Source of the DNA: Eulemur rufifrons | Taxonomy: Eukaryota; Chordata; Mammalia; Primates; Lemuridae | Length of the DNA stretch: 64,000 nt | Reading direction: 5' to 3' | Assembly: GCF_041146395.1 (NCBI RefSeq) | Contig: NC_090989.1 | Span: forward strand, 174,499,501 to 174,563,500 | Shown here: positions 25,255-35,892 of the stretch, one piece after another | Layout: every line of letters starts with the position of its first letter | Position numbering within the stretch: position 1 is the stretch's first letter | Position numbers and translations under genes: made by a program | The notes under the pieces: generated by a model | Database searches by the model: none | Seen by the model: the letters and a program-made list of their open reading frames with translations, nothing else | Told to the model about the DNA's origin: nothing

Positions 25255-25790
25255 ATGAGTCCTGCAGAAAGCGTAATGTTCAATTACATTTCTGAGGTTA
25301 ACCCATCTGAGATTTGGAGAAATATCAGGAGCCAAAGGGATGACGAAAGCACCTATTGTGGCGAGGTGAGGGACAACGCTGTTTGGCTAAATTGTACATC
25401 GTATTGTGTCTCTCACAAGGAAAAGTTGCAATCAAAATTTTCCTAGAGGTTAATCAATTTGGGACTTTGACCTATCAGACTAATTTGAACTTCTGAAAAT
25501 TATTTCACAGCAGAAGGTCAAATGTGTGGTGAAAAGAATTACTCTCGGTTTATTTATTTTAAAAATCTTTTTTATAGGCACGCATTTGTAATTAAAAAAA
25601 ATTTATGATGAAATCTATTGATTTATTTCCATCCCAGAAAATTCCTTAAGCTGGTCTGTTCTATTAGGGGACAAAGCAGAGCTAGAGACCCTGAAGCCCT
25701 TTTCTAGGATACTTATGTAAAGAAAGCATGTGCAAACTCCATTCTATGGCCAGTAGTGGCTTAGAACAGCTCTTAGCCATGTGTTTAAGC
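25255..25790. other. Unique sequence, nothing recognised
   Basis: No repeat or gene was identified. One short ORF (25255-25446) begins inside the LTR-adjacent target site and has no recognisable domain. Confidence 0.5.
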
Positions 25791-25985
25791 CAGTGGTTCT
25801 CAGTGGATGGTCCAGACCAGCAGCATCAGCTTCACCTGAGAGCTTGTTAGAAATGCAACTTCTCAGGCCCCACCCCAGACCCATGGAATCAGAAACTTGG
25901 TGTTGGGGGTGGAGGGTGGGGTCCAGTAATCTGTTTCAATTAGCCCTCCAGATGACTCTGATGCAAGCTAAAGTTAGCTGATTCA
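25791..25985 (-). repeat. MER5A-type hAT-Charlie MITE
   Basis: Starts CAGTGGTTCTCAGTGG and continues 'ccagcagcatcagcttcacc', 'agcttgttagaaatgcaa' and 'ctcaggccccacccc'. This is the MER5A layout. The far terminal inverted repeat is worn. Confidence 0.85.
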
Positions 25986-25989
25986 TGCT

Positions 25990-27395
25990 AAAGTTTAACA
26001 ACCAACATGCAGTTAACTTTGTTTTTGACTTATTTCAAGCAGGGCTCTGGACAACCTCAGAGGTGATTTTCAGCCGTTGAGAATTTGCATCATGCTGTCA
26101 CAAGCTAACCACCTCACTGTAGAAGTTCTACTTGGCCCACTACTAGCTTAATTCAAGCATTAGGCATCAGAGAAACGAAAATTCCATCACAGGTCTGTCC
26201 ATTTTCTACTTACAAGCCATCTTGATTTACAGCTCCAAATTACAATCTCTAGATCAGAAATGAGAAACTCAAGCATACACTACTCTCTTGCTTCTTAGGT
26301 GATTAGCTCATTATTAGCCCATGTAAGAAGGCATAGTCTTTCTAAATTATGCATCTAGCTCTAACTTTTCTTTAAGCTTAATTATTTCACTCTCGACAAT
26401 CCTTTTTTTCTTTTTTTAATTTTCAATTGGTAGTTATTGTCTCATGGCTCTCGCCAGACTGAGTTAAAAACTTCACTGTCTGTTTTAATATCTCAGTTGG
26501 TTGCCATAATATGACTGCAGAGGTTTCTCGAACCAAAAGTGTGTCTGCCAAGTAAAGCTCTCTGTCTGAAACTTGAATGTGACATGTTTCCTCATCATTT
26601 AAAGCACTGTTATAATTAAGGATTGGTGAACCCTTTTTCAGTTTGAGTTAGTTGAATGTCTAATGTTTATTCAAACATCCTGGTTTCAATAAAAGCTCTA
26701 AATGTGAGTTGCCAGCACTTTTTCCATTAACTTTTAAATCCCTGTGTGTTTCAAGGGAAATACAGTTTGTATGTTTCTGATTCATTTACACTTAACTCAT
26801 CAGAATATTATTCTGCTAGAACTAGTTCTTATCCAAGTATCACGTACCTCTTGAAATCTTTAGAAATAGGATGTTAGTTAAAACACTACACAACATAGAC
26901 CAAGCTGAAGCTTAGAAAAGTTGAACCATATTTGGCATTGTTTCTGAACTTGGCCCCAAATGCTTTATGTTTAAATTTGTAACAGATTAGCAGGATTCTT
27001 TTTACTACTCCAGAAAAATATGGCTATTTGCTTTGTACACTGGATGCAATCATGTGTGCAGTATTGGGGGTAGCTATAAAGAATATAGTTGAAATAAACT
27101 ACATGTAGTACCATTGTTTTAGTTTCAGTGATGCTGAGGCCTTATTTTCTAAAATGTCCATGAGAAGAGAAGCTATGTGCCCATTTAACCCTGGAGCTTG
27201 GAATACGTGAAACAAAACCAAGTTGCTGGCTGTCATCCCCTTGAAGGCTACACATAACAAATCTCCAAGAACACAGAAGCATGTGAATAAACCTTCAATT
27301 TCTTGAGTCAGACTAGATGTGAAAATGTGACATTCTGTGTTACTGGATAAAAACAGAAATATACATACAAATAAGTGGTTATTATTATTAACAAG
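25990..27395. other. Unique sequence, nothing recognised
   Basis: No recognisable repeat apart from simple T-runs, and no coding signal. Confidence 0.45.
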
Positions 27396-27397
27396 TT

Positions 27398-27797
27398 TGT
27401 ATTAGTCAGGCTCTACTTGGGAAAACAGACTCACTTTAAGTATTTCAACAGAGAGAATTTAATAGAGGGAACTGGCTAAATAGGCATGAGCAGTCTTGAA
27501 AAGCAAAAGGAGAAAACTGAGATAATGAAAAGCTAATAACTACAGGAGACTGCTATCACACCTAAGTCTGGAGGAGCAAAAGGAAGAAGTTGGAGTTATC
27601 AAACCTGAAAGGTAGGAGAAGGGATCCCATGGAGCTAGAGCTCAGAGGTGTAGGGCTGTGGAGATACTTTAGGGTTCTATTCCATGAGGCTGGTTCTGGG
27701 AGGGCTGAACAAAGCTCCATGCTAGAAATGATTGCTACTGCCAGTGGAAAAGAGGTCTATTGTTACAAGTTATGGTCCAACCTGGATTCTCATTGAA
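27398..27797 (-). mobile_element. Probable old ERVL-class LTR
   Basis: Starts TGTATTAGTCAGGCTCTACT, the reverse of a common ...TGACTAATACA LTR end. It then has 'cagagagaatttaatagagg' and 'cctggaggagcaaaaggaag'-type sequence found in old LTRs. The family is not identified and the right boundary is approximate. Confidence 0.5.
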
Positions 27798-27834
27798 ATA
27801 ATTTATGGATGTTTATTGTCCTTCAAGTTGAGAT

Positions 27835-28010
27835 GCTATATGGCTGTATTTACTTCTTTGCTTTGCCTCAGTCTCTAGAAACTTCATTATCCTCAACCAA
27901 TAAAATGGGACCAATCATCTTTGCTCTACACATCTTGATGGTGTCTTTGGAAAATAAATGAACATTAAAACACTTGGTAAATGATAAAGCACTGAATAAA
28001 TTTTAGCATT
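27835..28010 (+). repeat. MIR SINE, diverged
   Basis: A weak MIR core: 'tgcctcagtctctag', 'caataaaatgggaccaat' and the tail 'taaagcactgaataaat'. Confidence 0.5.
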
Positions 28011-30010
28011 ACTTTGCTTCAAAATACAATATTGAAATAGGAGAGATAGAAGACAAAAATTGCTTATAATCCCATCATCTCATTGAGTAAATGGTATTTA
28101 TTTATTTATGTTTACATAATCATTCAGTTTTATTTACTTCCTGCTATTATTGTCATTTTAAACTTGAGGCCCTGGAATTTTTATCTTTGAGTACATAAGT
28201 GAATTCTCTCTCAATCTTTCTAAAATAAGTTCAAAATTTTTAAACACTGTTTTGTTTTGTTTTTTTAAGAAATAGATATACAGAGGAAGGAAGCAATTTT
28301 AAATAAAATCAGATTATTAAAAAATAGTATTAAGGATATTTTACAGCTGCAGATCATAGCACTAAAAGGAAAGCATAGCTCTGTTTATAAAATTGTAAAC
28401 AGAAATATAATTCCATGTTCCTTGATCCTTTTTCCTAATTATACTGCTTTTATGAAGGTTATAGTAGAAATATTTATAAAATAAGATACGGTTCTGGCAC
28501 CTATTGCAGAAATATGTTTATCCTTCAAATTTTAAAATATTTCTGTATTGAAATTGAACACTTGGTTTGCAATACCATTAAGAAAAAAATGTCATCAAAC
28601 AATTGGGGGGAATATTTCAAGTTTCCACTTCAAGTATATGGTTTTGAGCATTGACAGTCTCTGAAAGTATGACTAGATGGTGTTCTCTGAATAACAAAGT
28701 GTCATTTTGATACCCCTTTCAGTTTTGAATTTTCATTTAATAAAGAAATGTACAAATTCAGTGAAATATCTAGTACCAATGGATCTTTTTTTCTGACTTT
28801 CTTCTAATCAGAAGTGACAGTGGGTACTTTCTCCTCTATTTCTTAAACAGGTACAGGTTTCATGCTTTTTATTTGACTTTTTTCATCAGAACATAGAGTA
28901 TTGACGTGTTATTTTCTGCAGACCCCAAGGTGTTTTATTCTCTTACCCTTTCTATCACCATCACCAAAAGTGGGTGGCAATAGACTATTTTCCCCTTGGG
29001 ATATTGTTGGAATAGACTGCCTTTATGTGCATTATTTTCTTAGTCAATGAGCTTCGGAAGACAAAAAGCTATCAGTCTGCTACTCAGTGACTTGCTTCAA
29101 CACAAAAATACCCTTAGGGGAACCACAGTGACTGGTAGAGTAGAAGGTATTGCTTCATGTTTAGACTTTTCCAGTGAAAATGAATTGGAAAGTTAGAGCT
29201 GTTGTAACATGGGGGCGTTCCAGGGGGAGTGCCACAATCAATTGGAAAAGGGAAATGTGAATTTGAAATAGCTATTTGGTCTTCCCACTCCAGTAGCAGA
29301 AAATGTTAAAATTGTATCTGGTTTGAAGCGTTCACAGTCACAATTGAATTTCAGTAGAAGTGTCTCACACAGTGCGTAAATGTATGCAGAGGCGTCATTC
29401 CATTGGCCCTTTAATGAATCTGAAGGAATTGCAGAGCCAACACAGTGTCCCTAGAAGGTATACATACATATATATATTTTTTTTTCTCCCAGGGAAATGA
29501 TCCCAAGGTGAGGAGTATTATTCTGTCAATATAAGTGCCCTTGGGATGTCAATGAAATATTTTTTTAATCCTCACCCCAGTCTCCCCCAAGTTTTTTAAA
29601 TGACTTTATAAAGTCAAGAGCGGTCTCTAATATGGTTGCACTGACAGTATATAAGGTTTGAAAAAGCTGTCAAAGCATCAATCAAATGTCAACGCTACAG
29701 AAACTTTACAATGTCAGTACAATTTTACCCATTCATGCTCAGGACTTTGTGTTTGGGGGAACCCTGCAAGTCACAGGGCATTCTCTGTAGCTCCCATTTG
29801 CTGCAGTGGCTACCACTGAGGAATGTTTTTGTGGTTGGGTCAATTTCCCATTACACCTATTAAAAGTGAGGTCATAAATTTAAAAGAAAATTACTGAAAT
29901 GTGGCCTTCATCTGGGGAACATGAAAGGGAAGAAAGAACACAAATGGGATTTTATTTAATACATTGAAAGTAATCTTGTAATCAGAGAAAACTATATTTA
30001 AATACAATCT
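28010..30010. other. Unique, repeat-poor stretch; possible conserved noncoding DNA
   Basis: No repeat or ORF of note. From about 29190 to 29760 the base composition is balanced and the sequence looks less decayed. It contains 'ccacaatcaattgg', 'ccattggccctttaatg' and a tight cluster of TALE/HOX-like motifs near 29641-29691. Conservation cannot be measured here. Confidence 0.4.
29641..29691. promoter_or_regulatory. Clustered MEIS- and PBX/HOX-like motifs (candidate enhancer core)
   Basis: Within about 50 bp are TGACAG (29642-29647), CTGTCA, its reverse complement (29667-29672), ATCAATCA, the reverse of the PBX-HOX site TGATTGAT (29677-29684), and ATGTCA, a TGACAT MEIS variant (29686-29691). 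A TATATAAG box-like string lies between them. Binding is inferred from motif shape alone. Confidence 0.35.
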
Positions 30011-30640
30011 ATATTTTTGTGATTTTTAAACTCTTTTTTTTTTTTTTGAGACCCAGGCTAGAGTACAGTGGTGTCACCATAGCTCACTGCAACCTCAAAC
30101 TCCTGGGCTCAAGTGATCCTCTGCCTCAGCCTCCCGAGTAGCGGGGACTACAGGCCCAGTTAATTTTTCTATTTTTAGTAGAGACAAGATCTCACTGTTA
30201 TTTAGGCTGGTCTCAAACTCCTGACCTCAAGTGATCCTCCTGCATCAGCCTCCCAGAGTGCTAGGATTACAGACATGAACCACTGTGCCCGGCCGCGATT
30301 TTTAAACTCATAACATTTTTTTATTGTGGTAAATATTGTAACAGAAAATATACCATTTAACCATTTTAAGTGTACAATTCAATGGCATTAAGTGCATTCA
30401 CACTGTTGTACAACCATCACCACCATCCATTTCCAGAGCTTTTTCATCTCAAACTGAAACACTGTACCCATTGAACGATAACGCCCCACTCTCCCCTCCT
30501 AACCCCTGACAACTATCATTCTCCTTCTTCATTTGACTACTCTAAGTACCTAATATAAGTGGAATCATATAATATTTGTCCTTTTGAGTCTGACTTAATT
30601 TCACTTAGCATAATGTCTTGAAGTTTCGTTTATCCTGCTA
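30011..30640 (-). mobile_element. Old L1 3' UTR fragment, split by an Alu
   Basis: Antisense L1M-type 3' UTR: 'accattttaagtgtacaatt', 'ggcattaagtgcattcac', 'gtacaaccatcaccacc' and 'cacttagcataatgtcttg'. The Alu at 30034-30296 sits near its 3' end with a duplicated target. Confidence 0.75.
30034..30296 (-). mobile_element. Alu, minus strand, with internal deletion
   Basis: Dimeric Alu flanked by 13 bp direct repeats GATTTTTAAACTC (30021-30033 and 30297-30309). The poly(T) side is on the left, so the element is on the minus strand. The part of the right arm next to the tail is shortened: sequence jumps from GAGAC to CCCAGGCTAGAGT. It lacks the extra A/T-rich tract seen in the Alu at 41683-42024, so it is a different and probably older subfamily. 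Confidence 0.93.
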
Positions 30641-30831
30641 TTTTTTTTAAGGTGTTTGCTCTCAGTATTAAATTCTGAAGCTTCTGTGATACCAAAATAC
30701 AACATGAAACTCTCTCTTTTTTTTTTTTTTAGCACAGTGTTTGGGACTATTTAAGGCAGCATTTAATTAAATTTAAATCAGAAAAATGTATTAATCCCCA
30801 TATACAAGTCACTGTCCTACATCTTCAAGCA

Positions 30832-30948
30832 TTATAATCATAGCTATACAACAATATAGGGCTTTCTATGTACTAGACATAATTCTGTGTGCTCTGCATG
30901 TATCAATTCACTTAATTCTCACAATATCCCTACAAAATTGATCTGTTA
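30832..30948 (-). repeat. MIR SINE, left half (split by L1)
   Basis: Antisense MIR tail and middle with 'ttcacttaattctcacaata', continuing at 32188 after the inserted L1. The last ten bases are the target duplication TGATCTGTTA. Confidence 0.7.
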
Positions 30949-32187
30949 TCAGTCCTTTATTTGATGTGTAGTATGCAAAATTTTTTTCCCATTCTGTAGG
31001 TGATCTGTTTATTCTCGTGACTGTTTAATTTAATCAGGTACCATTCATTTATTTTTGTTGTTGCTGTGATTGCCTTAGGGGTCTTCTTCATAAATTCTTT
31101 GCCTAGGCCAATGTCTGTAAGAGTCTTTCCTACATTTTCTTCTAGAATTCTAATCATTTCACACCTAAGGTTTAAGTCTGTTATCCACCGTGATTTGATT
31201 TAGAACTCAGGAAAATCAGCAAGAGAAAATCAAACAACCCTATCAAAAAGTGGGCAAATGACATGAATAGAAATTTCTCAAAAGAAGATATAAGAATGGC
31301 TAACAAACATATGAAAAAATGCTCAACATCCCTAATCATTAGGGAAATGCAAATCAAAACCACAATGAGATATCACTTAAATCCAGTGAGAATGGCCTTT
31401 ATCAAAAAATCCCAAAACAACACATGTTGGCGTGGATGTGGAGAGACAGGAACACTTATACATTGCTGGTGGGACTGCAAACTAGTGCAACCCCTGTGGA
31501 AAGCATTATGGAGATATCTTAAACAGACTCACATAGACCTACCATTTGATCCAGCAATCCCATTATTGGGTATATACCCAAAGGAAAAAAGGTCATTCTA
31601 TAACAAAGACATATGTACCCGAATGTTTATAGCAGCACAATTCACAATTGCAAAGATGTGGAAACAATCCAAATGCCCATGAATACGTGAATGGATTAGT
31701 AAACTGTGGTATATGTATACCATGGAATATTACTCAGCTATAAGAAATAACGAAGATACGGCATCTCTATGGTTCTCCTGGAGAGAATTGGAACCCATTA
31801 TATTAAGTGAAGTATCCCAAGAATGGAAAAACAAGCATCACATGTACTCACCAGAAAATTGGTTTCCCTGCTCATCACCTAAAATCACATCTGGGAACGA
31901 TACCAAAAGGATATCAGACTGAGGTAGGGGGTGAGGGGAGGGGATGGGTGTATGCCTACATGATGAGTGCATTGCGCATCGTTTGGGAAATGGTCACGCT
32001 TGAAGGTGCTGACTAGGGGAGGGGGGGAGCGAGGAGGGGATGGGTGTATACCTTCATGATGAGTCCAACGCGCACTGTCTGGGGAACGGACACGCCTGGA
32101 GCTTTGACTTGGGGGGGACAGGCGGTACATAGGTAATGTATGTAACCTGAAATTCTGTATCTCCCATAATAAGATGAAAAAAAAAAG
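30949..32187 (+). mobile_element. Lemur-type L1, 5'-truncated and 5'-inverted, with tandem G-rich 3' UTR
   Basis: 30949 to about 31202 is antisense ORF2 sequence. From about 31203 the sense strand runs through the ORF2 C-terminus, still open over 31263-31682 with a Cys-rich CWRGCGE...HCWWDC pattern. The G-rich 3' UTR and a poly(A) tail (about 32176-32186) follow. In sense order the inverted piece ends just before the point where the direct piece begins, with only a small loss, which is the twin-priming signature. Target duplications TGATCTGTTA lie at 30939-30948 and 32188-32197. Low decay compared with the other L1s suggests a recent insertion. Confidence 0.92.
31922..32113 (+). repeat. Two tandem ~96 bp G-rich units in the L1 3' UTR
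   Basis: Two diverged copies share 'ggggatgggtgtat', a 'catgatgagt' block, a cGCGCA(T/C)(T/C)GT block and a GGTCACGC/GGACACGC block, with a period of about 95-96 bp. Each begins with closely spaced G-runs able to form a quadruplex. Confidence 0.85.
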
Positions 32188-32345
32188 TGATCTGTTACTT
32201 TCCTCATTTTATAGAGAGTAATCTGAGGCACAGGATGGTTAAGTAACTTGTCCATGATCCTACAACAGGTAAGTGGCATAGCCAAATTGTAAGTCCAGGC
32301 TGTCTGGTTCCAGAGGCTGTGCTCTTAGGCACTGTGTTGTGTTGC
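32188..32345 (-). repeat. MIR SINE, right half
   Basis: Resumes the antisense MIR after the L1: 'ctttcctcattttatagag', 'aagtaacttgtccatgatc' and 'caggtaagtggcatagcc'. Confidence 0.8.
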
Positions 32346-32396
32346 CTCTCATGCATCCATCTCACTAACAAGAGACTATACTTGAATTAGTCTGGA

Positions 32397-32472
32397 ATAG
32401 AGTCAGAACTTATTGGATTTTAAAGCTCCTCCATTGATTCCAATGTGCAGTCAAGTTGAGAACCCTTGAACT
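32397..32472 (+). repeat. MER5-type MITE end fragment
   Basis: Terminal half of a MER5-like element: 'ttttaaagctcctcc', 'gattccaatgtgcag' and 'gttgagaaccc'. Confidence 0.6.
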
Positions 32473-32479
32473 AGACCAC

Positions 32480-33790
32480 AGGAATACAATAAAAAATGAG
32501 CCTGAGTTCAGTGACTTGGAACATCAGTCTCCTTAAAGAAGTTCGGCTTTGGTTTAGCCAGCAATGGAGGAAGCCATGGGAGTTATATAATCAGAACTTA
32601 TTTTAAGAAGGTTAATCTGGTAAAGTTCTTGGTTGCTAGTTATCTTGTGGAATCTTATGGTGGATCATGATGCTCCTGTTGACTTTGGCATCACCTTTGA
32701 TCCTATGGAGAGGTGTCACCCTAAGGAGGAAGTTAAACAGAGGCTGGAGGGAACAATGCATTAGAGAGACAATATCTAAAGGGTGAAGAGGTTATGGCAT
32801 GAAACAGAATGGTGTTTAAGGACGGTCAAGGAAAATATGAGAAGCATGGACCAATCAGCTCAACTGATAAAATTCCATGTTTATTTTTTTAAAAAATTAT
32901 CTACTTACATGTTTAGTGTCAAATAAGTTCTGGTGAATATCTTACGTACATTAGCTTTTAACCACTAACCATATTAATCATTCAAAATGCTATAATAGGT
33001 ATCAGTATCTATAACCTCAGGCATGTTACCTATCTGGGTCTCATTTTCCTTCGTAAAGTATGAGGTTTCAAGGGTCCCTAAAGGCTTTTCAGCATTGACA
33101 TTATGACTCTGGGGGGCTGGGGTTTATTCTTCAGGATTATGAAAACCTCAGCCTTTGCAAAATTCCAGGGGGCCCTAAGACCTGAGGAAGGAAGCTTTTT
33201 CAGAATATAATGTTAGCACATTAGAATTGAGCAATAATGGAAGATGGAATCCTCATTCCTCTTCTTGTAGAGACAGGCACTGGTGATCCATCTTTTGCCT
33301 CTGTCACCCTAATTTAGGTCATTCCTATTGTGAGCCTTCTCAGATAGTACCTGTCTGGGTATAAAATTTATGTTGAAGAAGCATTAATGCAAGCTCTTAA
33401 TAAGATGAAGAACTTTACAGTGTAGTGTTATCTGGGGATGATATATTTTATATACTCAAGACATGTTTAATTAGGTTTGCAAGAGTCAAATTGGCTTGGT
33501 CAGTAATGAAGCTTTCTTCACCCTTCTTCCATATTCTGCTATAATAACACACAAGATGTTCAAGAAATCTTTTCATTTTGGTATATTGGCAAATCAGTCT
33601 TTCTCTCTTTCTTTGTTCCTGTAAGATGAATCTGTTTTGAAAATCTAGTTTTTGCTAAGGATAGAGGGCAGGGGAGAGTGCTTATTGAGAAATACACAAT
33701 GGAACAAATAATAGAGCCGATAGGTGTTTGAGCTCCTCAAATATTGAACATGCATCCTTTTGAAACAGAGTTACTAAATATTTAATAAGC
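32480..33790. other. Mostly unique; possible weak L2 relic at 32580-32840
   Basis: The left part has L2-like phrases ('ttttaagaaggttaatctgg' and a gaggctggagggaac-type block) but is too worn for a firm call. Nothing else was recognised. Confidence 0.35.
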
Positions 33791-33792
33791 AT

Positions 33793-33950
33793 TTGCATCT
33801 GCGCAGCACTCAAGGGTTTTATAACCTTTGATACTCACTCCCATTTTGCAGATGAGGACACTGACTGCAGAGTTCAAACGAGCTGCTCAAAAAGCTTTAA
33901 GTATTAGAGCCAAGACTCAAAACAAACCCTCTGGCCCAAATCCATGCCTC
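33793..33950 (-). repeat. MIR SINE
   Basis: Antisense MIR: 'cccattttgcagatgagga', a worn 'cactgactgcagag' block and 'agagccaagactcaaa'. Confidence 0.7.
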
Positions 33951-35550
33951 CTTCCAAACAGGAAGATCCAAGTTTAATTTACTAAGGCCATTCCCCTTCT
34001 TAATGAATAAAAGAAAACATGAAATCAACTAACCCAGTGGTACCTTTGAACTTCAGGGGACAGATGAGGATTTGTCTCCGGTGGGTCTACCCATTTGGAG
34101 CTGAGGAATGTAATGAACATAATGATGATTTTGAATTTTATCCAAAATCACTGATGTATTTCTGTACATGTGGACTCAGTTATTCTCTCAACATACCTGT
34201 GAAGTCGGGTATTTTGAGCCCACTGTATTTTTAAAAGACTCTTATGTGAGATCAGTCACACACACAGTCAGTGTTGACACAAGGCTCTCAGCCTCCAACT
34301 TGTGTAACCATGAAGTTTTATCAAAATTTTCAAAAACTGATATTTGATAGAGATGAGACTAAAGGATAAACCAGAAAAGTGAAGATCTCATCAAAAGTGA
34401 CAAAAAATGAAATGATGTAGGTCATTATCTGTTGTAAATGTATTTTTTTTTAAAAAGAAGGGGGCAATTTAGAAATCGTCTAAGAATAAAAACCTTAGCA
34501 AGCACAGTTATCTCCATCAATAAAGATAGGTCATTAGGTTGAAATTTTGATGTCTAAACTTCTGGAACAAGTCTGATTTTTTTTTTCCGTTTGGAAGAAT
34601 TATAGGAGGTGAAAGAAGGGGAAAAATTCTTACAACATATGCTTCTATTTTAAGAAACGAATTGCTAAGTTGTCGCTAACAAGGAAGACTAATTGTGACT
34701 TCACTTCAGTGGCACATTTGTGAAGAGCTTCATTCACAAACTTCTAAAAATTTGCAGTATATTGAGAGAGTTCATCAACAGAACGTTCAGAATTTCTTTA
34801 CAAGCTAGGTATTTGATACCCCTAAACTTATTTTCTTGCCTACTTTTACTAAGTTCATATCTACTAGTCTTGAATTCTTAACCCTTTAGAAAGCAGGGTA
34901 AGAAGAAATAGGCATGAATTTCTTTGTCTAGCAGCCAAAGATATAACAAATACATTACAAATATTTTAAAATGTATTTTATAGGACTTTTACCTCTTCCT
35001 AAACATTTTTATTTATTCAGTGTTCAGTAAATTGAACATTGCTTGATGCAAATATACACCTGTAAAGATTTAATCTAGACTCGGGGATAGCAAGTATGAA
35101 TAATTGTCAAGTCACACAACCCTCTGGTTACCTGGAATGGTGGCAAAGAAAGATTTGAGGTTACATCTGAGCTGACTGGGCCAGAGTCCCATAATTGCTA
35201 CTTCCTGGTCTCAGGCGGAGGGGAATATGGTGGCATGAGTGAAAATATACACTGAGAAAAGGTAAATTGCAATAATGTGGGTGTGGTGCTTATGAATCGT
35301 GTGAGCAATATGCATATAGTCATTTATAAAAGTTTAGATGAGAAGTGTCCCTAGCGGAATGGAATACTTGGAAGGGGTTAGTGGAACATAAAAAATAAGT
35401 GGGCAGGAGAGGTAGAACCCTTCAAGTGGAGAGAGTGACAAGGCATGTGCCAAATTAGGAATGTCTAGGGGTAGTCATTTAACCAAAATGGATGAAGCGG
35501 AACTCTTTTTGGAAAAGCCTGGAAGTAATTTGGAAATGTAGCTAATAGTA
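33951..35550. other. Unique sequence, nothing recognised
   Basis: No repeat family or coding signal was recognised. The 71-residue ORF at 34019-34234 has no recognisable domain and is taken as chance. Confidence 0.45.
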
Positions 35551-35554
35551 ACAG

Positions 35555-35795
35555 CTACCGGTTAGTGAGCAGTTACTCTATGCCTGGCATTTTCGAAATG
35601 TTTTGTGTGGCCTGTCACCTTTAATTCTCATGATGATCTTGCAAGGAGATACCATCTATTAACTCTGTTGTACAAATGAGGATTATAAATCTCAGAGAGG
35701 GAAAATCGCTTGCCCAAGCCACACAGCTGGTAAGTGGAAATGTCAGATCTGAAGTTAACTCTGTCTGACTCCTGACTTCATGCTCTTACATACTC
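35555..35795 (-). repeat. MIR SINE, near full length
   Basis: Antisense MIR from the tail 'gtgagcagttactctatgcc' through 'tttaattctcatgatgat', 'caaatgaggattataa' and 'acacagctggtaagtgg' to the tRNA-like end. Confidence 0.85.
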
Positions 35796-35892
35796 ATAGT
35801 TTTTTGTTTTTGTTTTTTGTCCTGGACAGGATGAAATCAGATATTGCATTTTATAGAATATCTACCTTAAATGCTAGATTGGACTTAGTAAG

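Noticed and set aside
31263..31682. A 139-residue ORF with a Cys-rich motif
   Set aside because: It is the C-terminus of L1 ORF2 in a 5'-truncated copy, not an independent gene.
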